Shown: positions 52,260 to 60,908, counted from the stretch's first letter. The stretch is DNA of 64,000 nucleotides from Halosimplex salinum (GCF_003730195.1 NZ_QWGG01000011.1:1-64000); one strand, 5' to 3'. Numbers and translations: made by a program. The notes: a model not told the origin generated them from the sequence alone.

Positions 52260-52486
52260 CCACTACCCAAACCGCGTTTCACCCGTTTGAACACCTGCGG
52301 ATCGACTCGAGGGTATCGAAACCAACCGTTCGGCAGCATCGTTCCGTTACATCGAAATGGTGTGCTCGATTCAGCATATGGTTATGAGTAGTAATGGGAA
52401 CAAACGACAAGTTCGGAGTGAGTCACGTCCGAAGTCTTCGCACCAGTATCGCGCGTAGCTACCCACCGAAGAATGATCCAGACAAC

Positions 52487-53242
52487 ATGACACATCACAG
52501 CCGACGTCAATTCTTAGGCATTGTCGGTGCCAGCGCAGTCGCCAGCACCGGCTTTGCTCAGTCAGCGAACGCACAGGAGACGCCCATCGTGGAGATGGGA
52601 AACAATTACTTCGACCCAATCGGCCTACGTGTTGATCCCGGGACAACCGTTCAATTTGAACTCGCAGCGGGGGCACATTCCGCTACGGCGTACGCAGATC
52701 GTATTCCGGAGGGCGCTTCCGCCTTCGATAGTGGGACGATCTCAGACGGGAGCTTCGAATATACGTTCGAAACGCCAGGGACGTATGATTACTACTGCAT
52801 CCCGCACAAGTCGATTGGGATGGTCGGACGGATCGTAGTTGGCAGTCCTGGCGGACCGGCAGAGGAGGATTCAATCCCGGATGGAGAGGTCCCATCGAGT
52901 GAGGCGATTGTTGACCAGGGTACAGTCGCCTACGGCTCAAGCAGCGATGGAAGCGGGAATACTGGTGGTGGAATGATGGGACGAGGTGGTTCTGGAATGA
53001 TGAGTGGCCGCAACGGAGGTGGAGTTGGAGGGCTACCAGCTGTTGGTGGCGTACTCGGAATGCTGGGCGTTCTCGGTGGCGGGCTCTACTGGCTTGGAAA
53101 CCAAAAATCTCCTCAATCGACTACCGACGACTCAGCCAGAAAAACGCTCCAGAACCGCTATGCCAGGGGCGAAATTGACGAGGAGGAGTATAGACGTCGC
53201 CGTGAGCGATTAGATGCTACTGATGAGGACATCTCCAACTGA
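52487..53242 (+). CDS. Halocyanin-like copper protein with SHOCT tail
   Basis: 251 residues from ATG 52487, which opens a Tat signal (SRRQFLGIVGASAVAS). A cupredoxin domain follows: His in AAGAHSATAY and the C-x(n)-H-x(n)-M loop YYCIPHKSIGM give the type 1 copper ligands. Then a Gly/Met-rich linker (GGGMMGRGGSGMMSGRNGGG), a membrane helix and a SHOCT motif LQNRYARGEIDEEEYRRRR. Electron carrier or copper binder on the outer face of the membrane. The cupredoxin-Met linker-SHOCT fusion is unusual. Confidence 0.85.
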   Translation: MTHHSRRQFLGIVGASAVASTGFAQSANAQETPIVEMGNNYFDPIGLRVDPGTTVQFELAAGAHSATAYADRIPEGASAFDSGTISDGSFEYTFETPGTYDYYCIPHKSIGMVGRIVVGSPGGPAEEDSIPDGEVPSSEAIVDQGTVAYGSSSDGSGNTGGGMMGRGGSGMMSGRNGGGVGGLPAVGGVLGMLGVLGGGLYWLGNQKSPQSTTDDSARKTLQNRYARGEIDEEEYRRRRERLDATDEDISN

Positions 53243-53377
53243 TTGCCACCGTGAGAGGGTGAACTCACCGGGGTCAAGTGATTCGGGGATTAGAGAATAC
53301 CGCCCTCACCGATACCTTTGATTTCAGAACGATCCCGTGACTTGTTTTGTTCCATTTATGACTGATTTCTCTTGTGA

Positions 53378-54130
53378 TCAACTCGCCTGTGTGGCTCGGT
53401 AGTAAACACCAATTGCGAGCACGGCTACGAGGAGAAGATATCCAGTAGCCCACACCAACGAGAGAGCCGTATCTACGTCGGTTGTGAGTCCGGTATCGAC
53501 CATTACACGGACTGGCCAATAGCCCGGAAAGAGTTTCATCCACCAATCAGGTTCAGATTGAATAAACAGCGGATCCTGAAACAGTCCGATATCGAGCATC
53601 GGGAGAATCAGCATCAGCCACATCCCGGCTAGGCGGTTGAAGACGGCCCCGACGAGCATCCCGATGAGACCATACGTGACCGAGACGACGAGCATCGCTG
53701 CGACGAACCACCAGAGATACTCGGGCTGGAAATCGACGAGCATCACACCAACTGAGACACCGGTGACGATGAGAGTAATTGCTGCGAGAACCCCAAACCG
53801 GGCAGCGATTACCTGCCATGCACGATAGCCAGCGACTGCCAGACGACCGTCCGTGTCTTTGGCTTCTCGCATCAGGAACAACCCGGCGAGTCCGGCGATG
53901 AGAGCACTCGTAATCGGCGTCATGATCACGCCGTGGACCTCAGGCATCCCCCGCATGACCGTCGCCGTCTCACCGTCGACGAGCGTCCGAACCGGCATCT
54001 CGACGTCCTGGGTGACTGCGAACGCCAACGTGATGAACGAGACCGGTAGGACGACCAGTAGAGCGACGAGGACGTAGTTACGCGCCTGTTCTTTGATGCC
54101 GATCGAGAACGCCGTTGTCGTACGGTTCAT
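53378..54130 (-). CDS. ABC-2 type permease subunit
   Basis: 250 residues, about six membrane helices: ARNYVLVALLVVLPVSFITL, PITSALIAGLAGLFLMREAK and others. The ATG at 54130 overlaps the stop of the upstream permease (ATGA); an in-frame GTG lies three codons earlier. Forms a heterodimeric exporter with that subunit and the ATPase. Substrate unknown; the family often exports lipids, drugs or peptides. Confidence 0.8.
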   Translation of the reverse strand: MNRTTTAFSIGIKEQARNYVLVALLVVLPVSFITLAFAVTQDVEMPVRTLVDGETATVMRGMPEVHGVIMTPITSALIAGLAGLFLMREAKDTDGRLAVAGYRAWQVIAARFGVLAAITLIVTGVSVGVMLVDFQPEYLWWFVAAMLVVSVTYGLIGMLVGAVFNRLAGMWLMLILPMLDIGLFQDPLFIQSEPDWWMKLFPGYWPVRVMVDTGLTTDVDTALSLVWATGYLLLVAVLAIGVYYRATQAS

Positions 54131-54864
54131 GCGGACCACCCACCACTGGTGCGCATCGTCACTCCGAACACTACGGTGACGAGCACGAGCAAGACGAGCA
54201 GGTATCCGGCAACGAAGCCGAGGTCGCCCGTCGTATATGTACCTTGGAACATCGCCTCCTGAAGGAGTTCCTTCGGATGATAGAGCGGGAAGTATTCCAC
54301 GAACTCAGGAATGTCAGCAGCCAGCGGGCTGTCGCCACTGAGGAACGCGTCCATCATCGCGAGGAACACCACGACGAGCGAGCCTTCGAACAGTCGCGGA
54401 AGGAGCGCCCCGACGAGTGCGCCAAGAAACGCATAGACGAGGCCGGCGAGGACGAGGAATACGAACGTCAGGACAGGGGCTTCCGGTGAAATCGTCAGCC
54501 AGAGAACGCCGTAGTTCACGGCAGCCACGACAACGGTCACTCCTCCGAGCGCCGCTAATCGAGTCGCAAGCAGTGTTCGGGGTGGATAGCCTGTCTGAAC
54601 GAGTCGCCGATCGGCTGCACGCGCACTAATCATCTGCGCGAGTCCCATCAGGCCGGCAATGATGGCGACCCCGAATATCGCTCCGAGAAGGCGACCTAGC
54701 TCGATCGGAATCGCCTCGACCGTCGGCATACTTGGTAACCCAGCCATTGCTTGTCCCCAGCCTTCGATAACGACAATCGGAAGGAGAAGTGCTAGGACAA
54801 CATTCAGGGGGGTTCTGAGGAAGGTGGAGACGTTCGCCCGAATCCCCGTCCAAACCCTATTCAT
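54127..54864 (-). CDS. ABC-2 type permease subunit
   Basis: 245 residues from ATG 54864 (an ATG 11 codons upstream is possible). Six membrane helices; the sequence VSTFLRTPLNVVLALLLPIV and the MSARAADRRLVQTGYPPRTL loop are typical of ABC-2 permeases. It overlaps the ATPase gene by eight bases and the second permease by four. Confidence 0.82.
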   Translation of the reverse strand: MNRVWTGIRANVSTFLRTPLNVVLALLLPIVVIEGWGQAMAGLPSMPTVEAIPIELGRLLGAIFGVAIIAGLMGLAQMISARAADRRLVQTGYPPRTLLATRLAALGGVTVVVAAVNYGVLWLTISPEAPVLTFVFLVLAGLVYAFLGALVGALLPRLFEGSLVVVFLAMMDAFLSGDSPLAADIPEFVEYFPLYHPKELLQEAMFQGTYTTGDLGFVAGYLLVLLVLVTVVFGVTMRTSGGWSA

Positions 54865-55588
54865 CGGTCTCTTCCCCCCGTTCACTGGCCGTTGCATCAG
54901 TCTCGCCTTCCTGGTCAGTCACGTCGTAGACCTGTCCGTCACGAACCTCATAGATGCGGTCGAGACGACTTTGCTCTTCGATCAGGTGTGAAATCATCGT
55001 GACAGCTGTTCCGTCGGCAGCGAGTTCCTCAGCGAGATCCCAGAACGTGAGATACGTTTCCCAGTCGAATCCAGTGTAGGGCTCGTCCAGCATGAGGACG
55101 TCCGGATCGTGCATCAGGGCGATACTGAGATTGATTTTCTGCCGGTTTCCACCACTGAGTTGGTCGATTCGGTAGTCAAGGTACTGCTCGAAATCGAGTT
55201 TCGACGCCAAGCGGTGTTTGGCCTCGTCGATTTCTTCGGCGGTCATTCCGTATCCGGAACCGAACAGTCGGAACGTCTCTCCGACCGTCAAGCGGTCGTA
55301 AAGCAGTGGTTCCTGTGGACACCAGCCAACGGTTCCCGTCCGTTCGACTGTTCCGGAATCCTGTTCGAGGACACCGACGAGGATGTTCATGAGCGTGGAT
55401 TTGCCCGACCCGTTCGCGCCGACGATCCCGACGATTTCCCCCGTCCGAATTTCGAGATCGGCACCGGTCAAGACGGTCACAGATCGTGTGAATGGGAGTC
55501 TTGACCCGTACGTTTTTTCGACTCCCTCAGCACGAACGAGTACCTCACTACTGTTCCCTTCTGGCGTAGTAGTTGTGGATGATCCCAT
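54857..55588 (-). CDS. ABC transporter ATPase
   Basis: 243 residues. Walker A GANGSGKS (57-64), signature LSGGNRQKINLS, Walker B VLMLDEPYTGFD, and the H-loop ISHL. First gene of the three-gene exporter operon. The 240 bases upstream (55589-55828) hold no gene; the palindrome TACATGTA at 55596-55603 lies next to the start. Confidence 0.9.
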   Translation of the reverse strand: MGSSTTTTPEGNSSEVLVRAEGVEKTYGSRLPFTRSVTVLTGADLEIRTGEIVGIVGANGSGKSTLMNILVGVLEQDSGTVERTGTVGWCPQEPLLYDRLTVGETFRLFGSGYGMTAEEIDEAKHRLASKLDFEQYLDYRIDQLSGGNRQKINLSIALMHDPDVLMLDEPYTGFDWETYLTFWDLAEELAADGTAVTMISHLIEEQSRLDRIYEVRDGQVYDVTDQEGETDATASERGEETDE

Positions 55589-55828
55589 TGTCAGCTACAT
55601 GTACACGCTCCTAATTCACTCCGATTACTCTTTCAAATCCAAAACGACACTGTCAACGCGACCCTGAATAGTAGTATTTCCTCCGCACTATTCTGTGATG
55701 GCCGAGTTTTCGGACTTATCGAATCGAATACCCCTTCTGATTAGATGGGCCTCCGAGTTGGTCTACAACAGATGTCATACGACGGTCTCGGGAATCTCGT
55801 CGTGGTCAACACGACAGCCCTGCCGGAT

Positions 55829-56467
55829 TCAGTCCGGTAGGGGATCGATCAGAACGGTGGCTGCCCCATCGAGAACGAGGCTTCCACTATCATCTTCGAT
55901 CTGTGTTGTGAGTTCGTATCGGTCGTTATCGAGAACGTCGGTGATCTCACATCGGGCCGTCAGGGTGTCATCAATGCTGACTGGTCGGCGGAATTCCAAA
56001 TTCTGGGAAATATAGATCGTGACTCCGGGAAAGCACGCGAGTGCAGCACTTATCATTCCCGAGACGAGCGTTCCATGAGCGATGCGGTGGCCAAACCGGG
56101 TCTTTTCAGCGAATGCCTCGTTGAGATGGACCGCGTTTGTATCTCCGGTCGCCTCTGCAAATTTCCTAACATCCTCGTCTGTGATCGTCTTCGAGAAGCG
56201 AACACTATCTCCCGTGCTAAGTGAAGATGGGTCGGTTATCGAGAGATCGAACTCTCCAGTGGCTCGACCGTATGGCACTCGGGGGAGCGTCATTCCTCCC
56301 GATTCAACGAGATGCGGATGTGGCGTTTCGGTATACTTCTCAGGTACTTCCTCGAACACTGCTCGACAGTCTTCCGAGCAGAAGTGATACACTTTGTCGT
56401 CGTGTTCGATAGTCGGGTCGGCAGTTTCTTGTGAGACTTCCATCCCACAGACGGGGTCAACAGGCAT
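55829..56467 (-). CDS. YHS-MaoC fusion protein, 212 residues
   Basis: The N-terminal YHS domain (MPVDPVCGMEVSQETAD, then VYHFCSEDCRAVFEEVPEKY) is fused to a MaoC-like hot-dog domain with the active-site pattern DTNAVHLNEAFAEKTRFGHR and IAHGTLVSGM (Asp and His of R-hydratases). MaoC enzymes hydrate enoyl-CoA; joining one to a metal-binding YHS domain is odd and could make a metal-responsive acyl-CoA enzyme. It follows the Lrp-TRASH regulator by 12 bases. Confidence 0.82.
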   Translation of the reverse strand: MPVDPVCGMEVSQETADPTIEHDDKVYHFCSEDCRAVFEEVPEKYTETPHPHLVESGGMTLPRVPYGRATGEFDLSITDPSSLSTGDSVRFSKTITDEDVRKFAEATGDTNAVHLNEAFAEKTRFGHRIAHGTLVSGMISAALACFPGVTIYISQNLEFRRPVSIDDTLTARCEITDVLDNDRYELTTQIEDDSGSLVLDGAATVLIDPLPD

Positions 56468-56479
56468 TGATCTGTAGTT

Positions 56480-57073
56480 CTACTTTTCTTGAGGATTCTC
56501 GTGCTCTCCTTTGAACGCGGTCTCGCAGTCTTTGCAACAGAACTGCTGGAGTGATCCACCAACGCGGGTAGCTATTCCGTCTTCGCTGATAGTGGTTCCA
56601 CAGTGTGCGCACGTAAGTACGGATTCAGTACCGTTGGCATAGGCTGAACGGGTGGCGCTTGACAGCAGTTGCACGTCGTATCGTCGCACGTCACTCAGTG
56701 GTAGACTGTGCTGCACCCAGTTTCCGACCGTAGTCCGCGGCGGTGTCGCAACAACCACGATCTCGCCCTCAGCAGTTGTGAATACGTGTTCTACGTATGG
56801 GGCCTTGAGGATCGATTCTCGAAGTGAATCTGTCTTTCCGAGCTCAGGCTGGAGGCGTACCATGACGTGTATCCGGTTTTCGTACTGTGTGAGGTCGAGA
56901 TCAACGGTGAATCGACGAATGACATCATCTTGCTCCAACTGACGGACGCGTGCTGAAACGGACGGGGGTGAAAGATTTACAGCCTCAGCAATAGTGCTGT
57001 AGGGTCGTCTCGCGTTCTCCGCTAAAAGACGGAGGATTTCGCGATCCGTGTCGTCAAGTTCTGGTTGGGTCAT
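56480..57073 (-). CDS. Lrp/AsnC regulator with C-terminal TRASH metal-sensing domain
   Basis: 197 residues from ATG 57073. AsnC HTH: LDDTDREILRLLAENARRPY, then PPSVSARVRQLEQDDVIRRF; a ligand-binding-type middle; and a C-terminal TRASH site CAHCGTTI...FCCKDCETAF. In haloarchaea such regulators control copper ATPase genes. Here the neighbours are YHS proteins, and only a 12-codon relic remains where an ATPase would be expected. A G-rich tract lies just upstream. Confidence 0.85.
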   Translation of the reverse strand: MTQPELDDTDREILRLLAENARRPYSTIAEAVNLSPPSVSARVRQLEQDDVIRRFTVDLDLTQYENRIHVMVRLQPELGKTDSLRESILKAPYVEHVFTTAEGEIVVVATPPRTTVGNWVQHSLPLSDVRRYDVQLLSSATRSAYANGTESVLTCAHCGTTISEDGIATRVGGSLQQFCCKDCETAFKGEHENPQEK

Positions 57074-57086
57074 CGAAAGGCGGAAT

Positions 57087-57126
57087 GGGGGTGAGGGGAT
57101 CGGGTGAATGGGGGTGGGTGTGGGGG
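57087..57126 (+). repeat. G-run tract with quadruplex potential
   Basis: On the plus strand there are six runs of 3-5 G (at 57087, 57095, 57102, 57110, 57116, 57122) separated by loops of 1-5 bases. It lies 14 bases before the start of the Lrp-TRASH gene, so the mRNA-like strand is C-rich. It fits a G-quadruplex/i-motif pattern. Confidence 0.6.
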
Positions 57127-57155
57127 AGCTACGACGCAGGTGTGGGGTGTGACGG

Positions 57156-57296
57156 TTAGACGTAATCCTCCGGTGTCGAGGTGAACGTCTCCTTGCAGCC
57201 CTCGGCACAGAAGTAGTACGTCTGACCGTCGTACTCAGTTGTGGCCGCCGGATCACTTTCATCGACGTCCATTCCACAGACTGGATCAGTTGCCAT
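57156..57296 (-). CDS. YHS-domain mini-protein, 46 residues
   Basis: Reads MATDPVCGMDVDESDPAATT, then YYFCAEGCKETFTSTPEDYV: a complete YHS domain with its three metal-binding cysteines. Lies upstream of the Lrp-TRASH gene on the same strand. Likely a small copper chaperone or buffer, as in haloarchaeal copper clusters. Confidence 0.85.
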   Translation of the reverse strand: MATDPVCGMDVDESDPAATTEYDGQTYYFCAEGCKETFTSTPEDYV

Positions 57297-57645
57297 TCGG
57301 TTTCACCCCACATCAATGGTACGAGGGCCTGAACCAAGCAATTTGTTCTTAGCAATCCAAAGTCGGGATACATAGCGATTTGAGCCGTGCTGCACGGTTT
57401 GGCTTTTCTGACTCCACAATCAACGGTTAGTACCTCACAATCCCGAACTATCGTTCGAGTATACCAACGGATTCCTATCTGTGTCCTATATAAATACTGG
57501 AGTCTGAACCAATTCTAAACCTATGGGTCACGATCCACCACACGACAATCACGAGGAGTGAAGACCCCACAGGTCCATCCAAATTCGTGGATGCTCAAGC
57601 GTCGACGTGACGATCCGATTCTTTCTTGCGCCGTGCAAGTAGCAG
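57297..57645. other. 349-base region with promoter signals and a gene relic
   Basis: Contains the palindrome CCGTGC-T-GCACGG at 57385-57397, a strong TATA box TATATAAATA at about 57487-57496, and a 12-codon ORF. No other gene is visible before the methyltransferase end at 57646. Confidence 0.45.
57523..57561 (+). pseudogene. 12-codon His-rich ORF, possible relic of a copper ATPase
   Basis: The ORF MGHDPPHDNHEE follows a good TATA box. Haloarchaeal CopB-type ATPases begin with similar His/Asp stretches and are usually divergent from Lrp-TRASH and YHS genes, so this may be the promoter and first codons of a deleted pump. It could also be a His-rich leader peptide. Confidence 0.35.
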
Positions 57646-58527
57646 TCAAGTAGTCTCTAGTTCCGCAACGAAGATAACGTGTCGCAGGAACGGCAGCGCG
57701 TGGTGAGCCTTCCGTACCTGCTCAGTAATCGCTAGGGGATCGAGATCATACGCTCCTAACAGTCGTTCAATGAGAGCCCGGAGCGGGCTCGTGAGTAGCT
57801 GGAGGTACAGCGTCGTCCACTTTCGGAAGCGTCCGACGCTGTGTTTCGTGATATCTTCGACCGCTTTGAGCTCAAAGCTTGTCTCGTCGAGAGCAGCTTT
57901 GTATCCTTCAACAGTACCCAAGGACGGCATATCCCACGCATCCGCAAATGAATCGACCAATCTCCGTTCCGTTTCAGTCACGTCTGACTGCATCACGAGA
58001 TCGGAGACTACGAGAACCGCCTCGGGTTCGAGGGTATCTGCGACTGTAGCGAAAACGCGATTCCGCTCGGGGAGGTATACGAGCGCGTCGATGGCTGTAC
58101 ACGCGGTAAACGAGTCCCTGGTAAACGGGAGTTGTGTCGCGTCACCGATGATGAACTCGGAATCGAGGTGCTTACCCCGTGCGTTCTCGGTTGCCATCTG
58201 GATGTTGTACGGAACGAGGTCGACACCAGTGACGTTGAAGCCGAACTGATAGGCGAGGTGGAGGGCTGGACCCCCCCGACCGCAGCCGACATCGAGGAGG
58301 CGCACTCCGTCGGTTGTGGGTAGATGCGACGCGACCCTCGAGCCGACTTCCGTGACGAGGCGACGTTGACTCGAACCGGCTATATGTGGCTGGTACCACT
58401 CCGAGTAGCCGAGATTGAGGAACTCGTCAGTATCGAAATGGAGGTCGAACGCCCGCCAGATATCGGCTCGCTCGCCGCGGTAGGAGAACTGGTCGGTGAT
58501 CCGGTTGCGTAGAGTACTTTGATCCAT
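57646..58527 (-). CDS. SAM-dependent methyltransferase, 293 residues
   Basis: Class I methyltransferase: motif I VRLLDVGCGRGGPALHLAYQ near residue 77, followed by the acidic GVDLVPYNIQMA; motif DALVYLPERNRVF and VLVVSDLVM. The layout resembles small-molecule or UbiE-like enzymes acting on lipids or quinones. Its C-terminal helices (TLYLQLLTSPLRALIERLLG) are amphipathic. It lies eight bases after the Cys-rich gene upstream and is probably cotranscribed. Substrate unknown. Confidence 0.8.
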   Translation of the reverse strand: MDQSTLRNRITDQFSYRGERADIWRAFDLHFDTDEFLNLGYSEWYQPHIAGSSQRRLVTEVGSRVASHLPTTDGVRLLDVGCGRGGPALHLAYQFGFNVTGVDLVPYNIQMATENARGKHLDSEFIIGDATQLPFTRDSFTACTAIDALVYLPERNRVFATVADTLEPEAVLVVSDLVMQSDVTETERRLVDSFADAWDMPSLGTVEGYKAALDETSFELKAVEDITKHSVGRFRKWTTLYLQLLTSPLRALIERLLGAYDLDPLAITEQVRKAHHALPFLRHVIFVAELETT

Positions 58528-58534
58528 CGGTCAC

Positions 58535-58906
58535 CTACTCGAGTTCGGAAACCTCCGAATAGCAGTACTCGGATTCGTCGCAGTACGCGAGGTCGGCACA
58601 CCCGCGAGGACGCTGGTAGTCGATTCCCTTGTGCCGCCGGAGATACGTCACGTAGCCGTCGTCCACGCGGTCTAGGATGTCGTGACAGATCCACTTCTCC
58701 CCGAACCAAGTGGCGCCCAGATTTCGGTACGGACACAGGAAGATCGTCCGTTCGACCGAATCGATCTGTGGCGTCTCGACGATCCGGACACCGACAAGAC
58801 GATACGCGATGCGAAGACGGGTGACGACCGAGTCCGGCGTATTCGCGCCAAGGAAAAGTACGTACGCGAGCACATACCCGAGGCCATGGAGGAGTCGTCG
58901 AATCAT
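58535..58906 (-). CDS. Cys-rich protein with N-terminal hydrophobic helix, 123 residues
   Basis: A hydrophobic N-terminal segment (HGLGYVLAYVLFLGANTP) is followed by six cysteines: FLCPYRNLG, WICHDILDRV, RGCADLAYCDESEYCYSE. The spacing suggests a metal or Fe-S site, or an L-2-amino-thiazoline carboxylate hydrolase-like fold; neither is certain. Coupled to the methyltransferase gene downstream. Confidence 0.55.
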   Translation of the reverse strand: MIRRLLHGLGYVLAYVLFLGANTPDSVVTRLRIAYRLVGVRIVETPQIDSVERTIFLCPYRNLGATWFGEKWICHDILDRVDDGYVTYLRRHKGIDYQRPRGCADLAYCDESEYCYSEVSELE

Positions 58907-58958
58907 CGTTCAGGCTGTCGACTGCCGTCCCAAAGTATCTTGACCAGGTGTTCTCTGT

Positions 58959-59453
58959 TCAGATCTCGGTGTACACGTTACCTGTCTTTCCGCCGCCGAG
59001 TTTGTAGACGGTGAATGTGTCGGACTTCGTCCCGCCCATCCCCGGTGAACCGGCCGGCATCCCGGGCAACGCGATGCCGTCGATTGCCGGCTCTTCATCG
59101 AGCATCGTCGCGATAATCTCGACAGGGACGTGTCCTTCGACGACGTACTCGTCGAGGACGAGTGTGTGACAGCTCTGTAAATCCGATGGGATACCGTGTT
59201 GGCGCTTGAGATCCGCCACGTCCTCGGTTTCGGTTTCCCCGAGCGTCGTGTCGAGATGGTCCCGAAGATACGACGCATATCGTCCACAACAGCTACAGCC
59301 AGGTGAACTGTATTGCTGAGCGTTCGTCACTGCCAGCGTCCCCTCGATGTCCCACTCGTCCTCACTCGATGATCCTAAACAGCCGGCAATTCCGAGTGTG
59401 ACTGTCGTCGCACCGACCCGTAGTAGTCCGCGACGAGTTACGGTCCGTTCCAT
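58959..59453 (-). CDS. DUF411 metal-binding lipoprotein
   Basis: 164 residues from ATG 59453, which opens a Tat signal (RRGLLRVGATTVTLG) with lipobox IAGC. The DUF411 domain follows: SPGCSCCGRYASYLRD (Cys cluster), HGIPSDLQSCHTLVLDEYVV, EGHVPVEIIATML and IALPGMPAGSPGM. DUF411 proteins are linked to copper and other metal resistance. A membrane-anchored extracytoplasmic metal binder. Confidence 0.85.
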   Translation of the reverse strand: MERTVTRRGLLRVGATTVTLGIAGCLGSSSEDEWDIEGTLAVTNAQQYSSPGCSCCGRYASYLRDHLDTTLGETETEDVADLKRQHGIPSDLQSCHTLVLDEYVVEGHVPVEIIATMLDEEPAIDGIALPGMPAGSPGMGGTKSDTFTVYKLGGGKTGNVYTEI

Positions 59454-59909
59454 ATGTTCGTCACTTGGTTCGGGGGTATTCAATTGTACGTCGACCTTTC
59501 CTGTGTATTGAGAACGGATTCAAGCACGACGGGGAAGGCGACTTTCAGTTCTGAGTAGGAAACCCCAAAGGTCAGAGTCCCGTATTCGTCTCCATGTGGC
59601 GACCCTCATCGGTCGAGGGTGCTGCCGTGACGGTTTTCCGTCAACGAGCATATCGGCCTTAAATTGCGCCCAACATGACCCAGAGCATGACTCGTCGCAC
59701 CGACTTCGACACTTCACTCCTCGAAACTGTGGGAAATACGCTCTCGTCGAACTGATGCGACTCCAAACGACGTCTCCACTCTTTTCGAAATAGGCGTGCT
59801 ATAGCGAGTTACTTGCGATAAAAGCCTCAAGTCACCACCCCAGAGACTGTTCTCCCGGTTTCGATTCTTAACAGAAAGCACGGTAAATCGTCGTTACGTA
59901 TAGATATGT
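59454..59909. other. 456-base region without a convincing gene
   Basis: Two small hairpins lie together: ACCCTC/GAGGGT at 59602-59620 and TGACGG-TTTT-CCGTCA at 59628-59643. Short open frames here have no protein-like composition. AT-rich sequence ACGTATAGATATG before 59910 would serve the UspA gene. Confidence 0.35.
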
Positions 59910-60908
59910 ATGAACTCCCCCAGCCATCTAGAAGTTCGAGAAGGTGCGGACATCAACCTGTACAACCAGATCCTCATTCCACTCTACGGAGCTGATATAA
60001 GGGACTCAGTGGTCCAATATGGTCTATCACTTGCAGAAACGTATGATGCGGCTCTCCACGTATTATCTATTCAAGATGAGGAACGCACGGAGGTGGAATC
60101 CGACCAAGTCACTAAACAAGAGGAATGGGACGCAGCAGCGGTAATTGAACCCGTGGTGGATCAGGCCCACTCGCTCGGACTCAATGTGATACCAGCAGTG
60201 GATAGTGGGCACTCTTCAGGTGTTATTCGGGAATACGCTGAGGAGAATGATATCGATTTGCTTGTCCACCAGAAACCTACACAGACTAGATTAGCACGAA
60301 TTCTCCGGAGAGACGTCTCCAGCCACATCATTCAAAATATCTCTCTTCCTGTCTTGACGATACCTGATATGGATCCCTCTGATCCGGTAGGAGAGTTATC
60401 TACTAGTCAGTTCACAGATATTCTCGTGCCTACGGATGGATACGACGAGGCATCTGTGGCCTTCAAACATGGGCTACAAATTGCTAAACGGTATGATGCA
60501 ACCCTACATGGACTTTTTGTCATTTCCGAACAGTCCTATTCGAGTCGGCCTGGATTCACGTGGGAAGAGGTCACTGACTCTTGGGAACAGCGGGGAACTC
60601 GGCTCTTGGAGGACATTACGGAGAAGGCAGCGACCTTGGACGTTCCTGTCCGAACTACGTTGAGCTTTGGTCAACCTCAGCAGGAGATTCTCAAATACAC
60701 TGAGGTGACTGACATCGACCTTGTTACAATGGGGACACGAGGATTGACTGGCATTCGTCGGCTATTACAGGGAAGCGTCGCAGCTCAAGTGATCGAGGAA
60801 GCAGATTACCCCGTTCTAACGGTTAACCGAAGGACAGCTGAATTGAAAAAACACCCGTACACCTTTCTTCGAAAGACAAACCAGAATCGGAAGTCAGGGC
60901 TATATTGA
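59910..60908 (+). CDS. Tandem universal stress protein (UspA), 332 residues
   Basis: Two Usp domains. The first (about 20-150) starts YNQILIPLYGADIRDSVVQY; its nucleotide loop is degenerate (HQKPTQTRLARILRRD). The second (about 170-310) starts FTDILVPTDGYDEASVAFKH and keeps the ATP-type loop GTRGLTGIRRLLQGS. Tandem Usp proteins are common in haloarchaea. Leu/Ile/Thr codons are visibly A+T-rich compared with the metal genes. A terminator-like hairpin overlaps its stop. Confidence 0.88.
   Translation: MNSPSHLEVREGADINLYNQILIPLYGADIRDSVVQYGLSLAETYDAALHVLSIQDEERTEVESDQVTKQEEWDAAAVIEPVVDQAHSLGLNVIPAVDSGHSSGVIREYAEENDIDLLVHQKPTQTRLARILRRDVSSHIIQNISLPVLTIPDMDPSDPVGELSTSQFTDILVPTDGYDEASVAFKHGLQIAKRYDATLHGLFVISEQSYSSRPGFTWEEVTDSWEQRGTRLLEDITEKAATLDVPVRTTLSFGQPQQEILKYTEVTDIDLVTMGTRGLTGIRRLLQGSVAAQVIEEADYPVLTVNRRTAELKKHPYTFLRKTNQNRKSGLY

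Noticed and set aside
55695-56015. Plus-strand frame of 106 codons
   Set aside because: Largely antisense to the YHS-MaoC gene and Arg/Ser-rich; no start context.
59520-59793. Opposing short open frames between DUF411 and UspA
   Set aside because: Compositions (Arg/Cys/Ser/Pro) are unlike haloarchaeal proteins, and small hairpins rather than coding signals mark the region.
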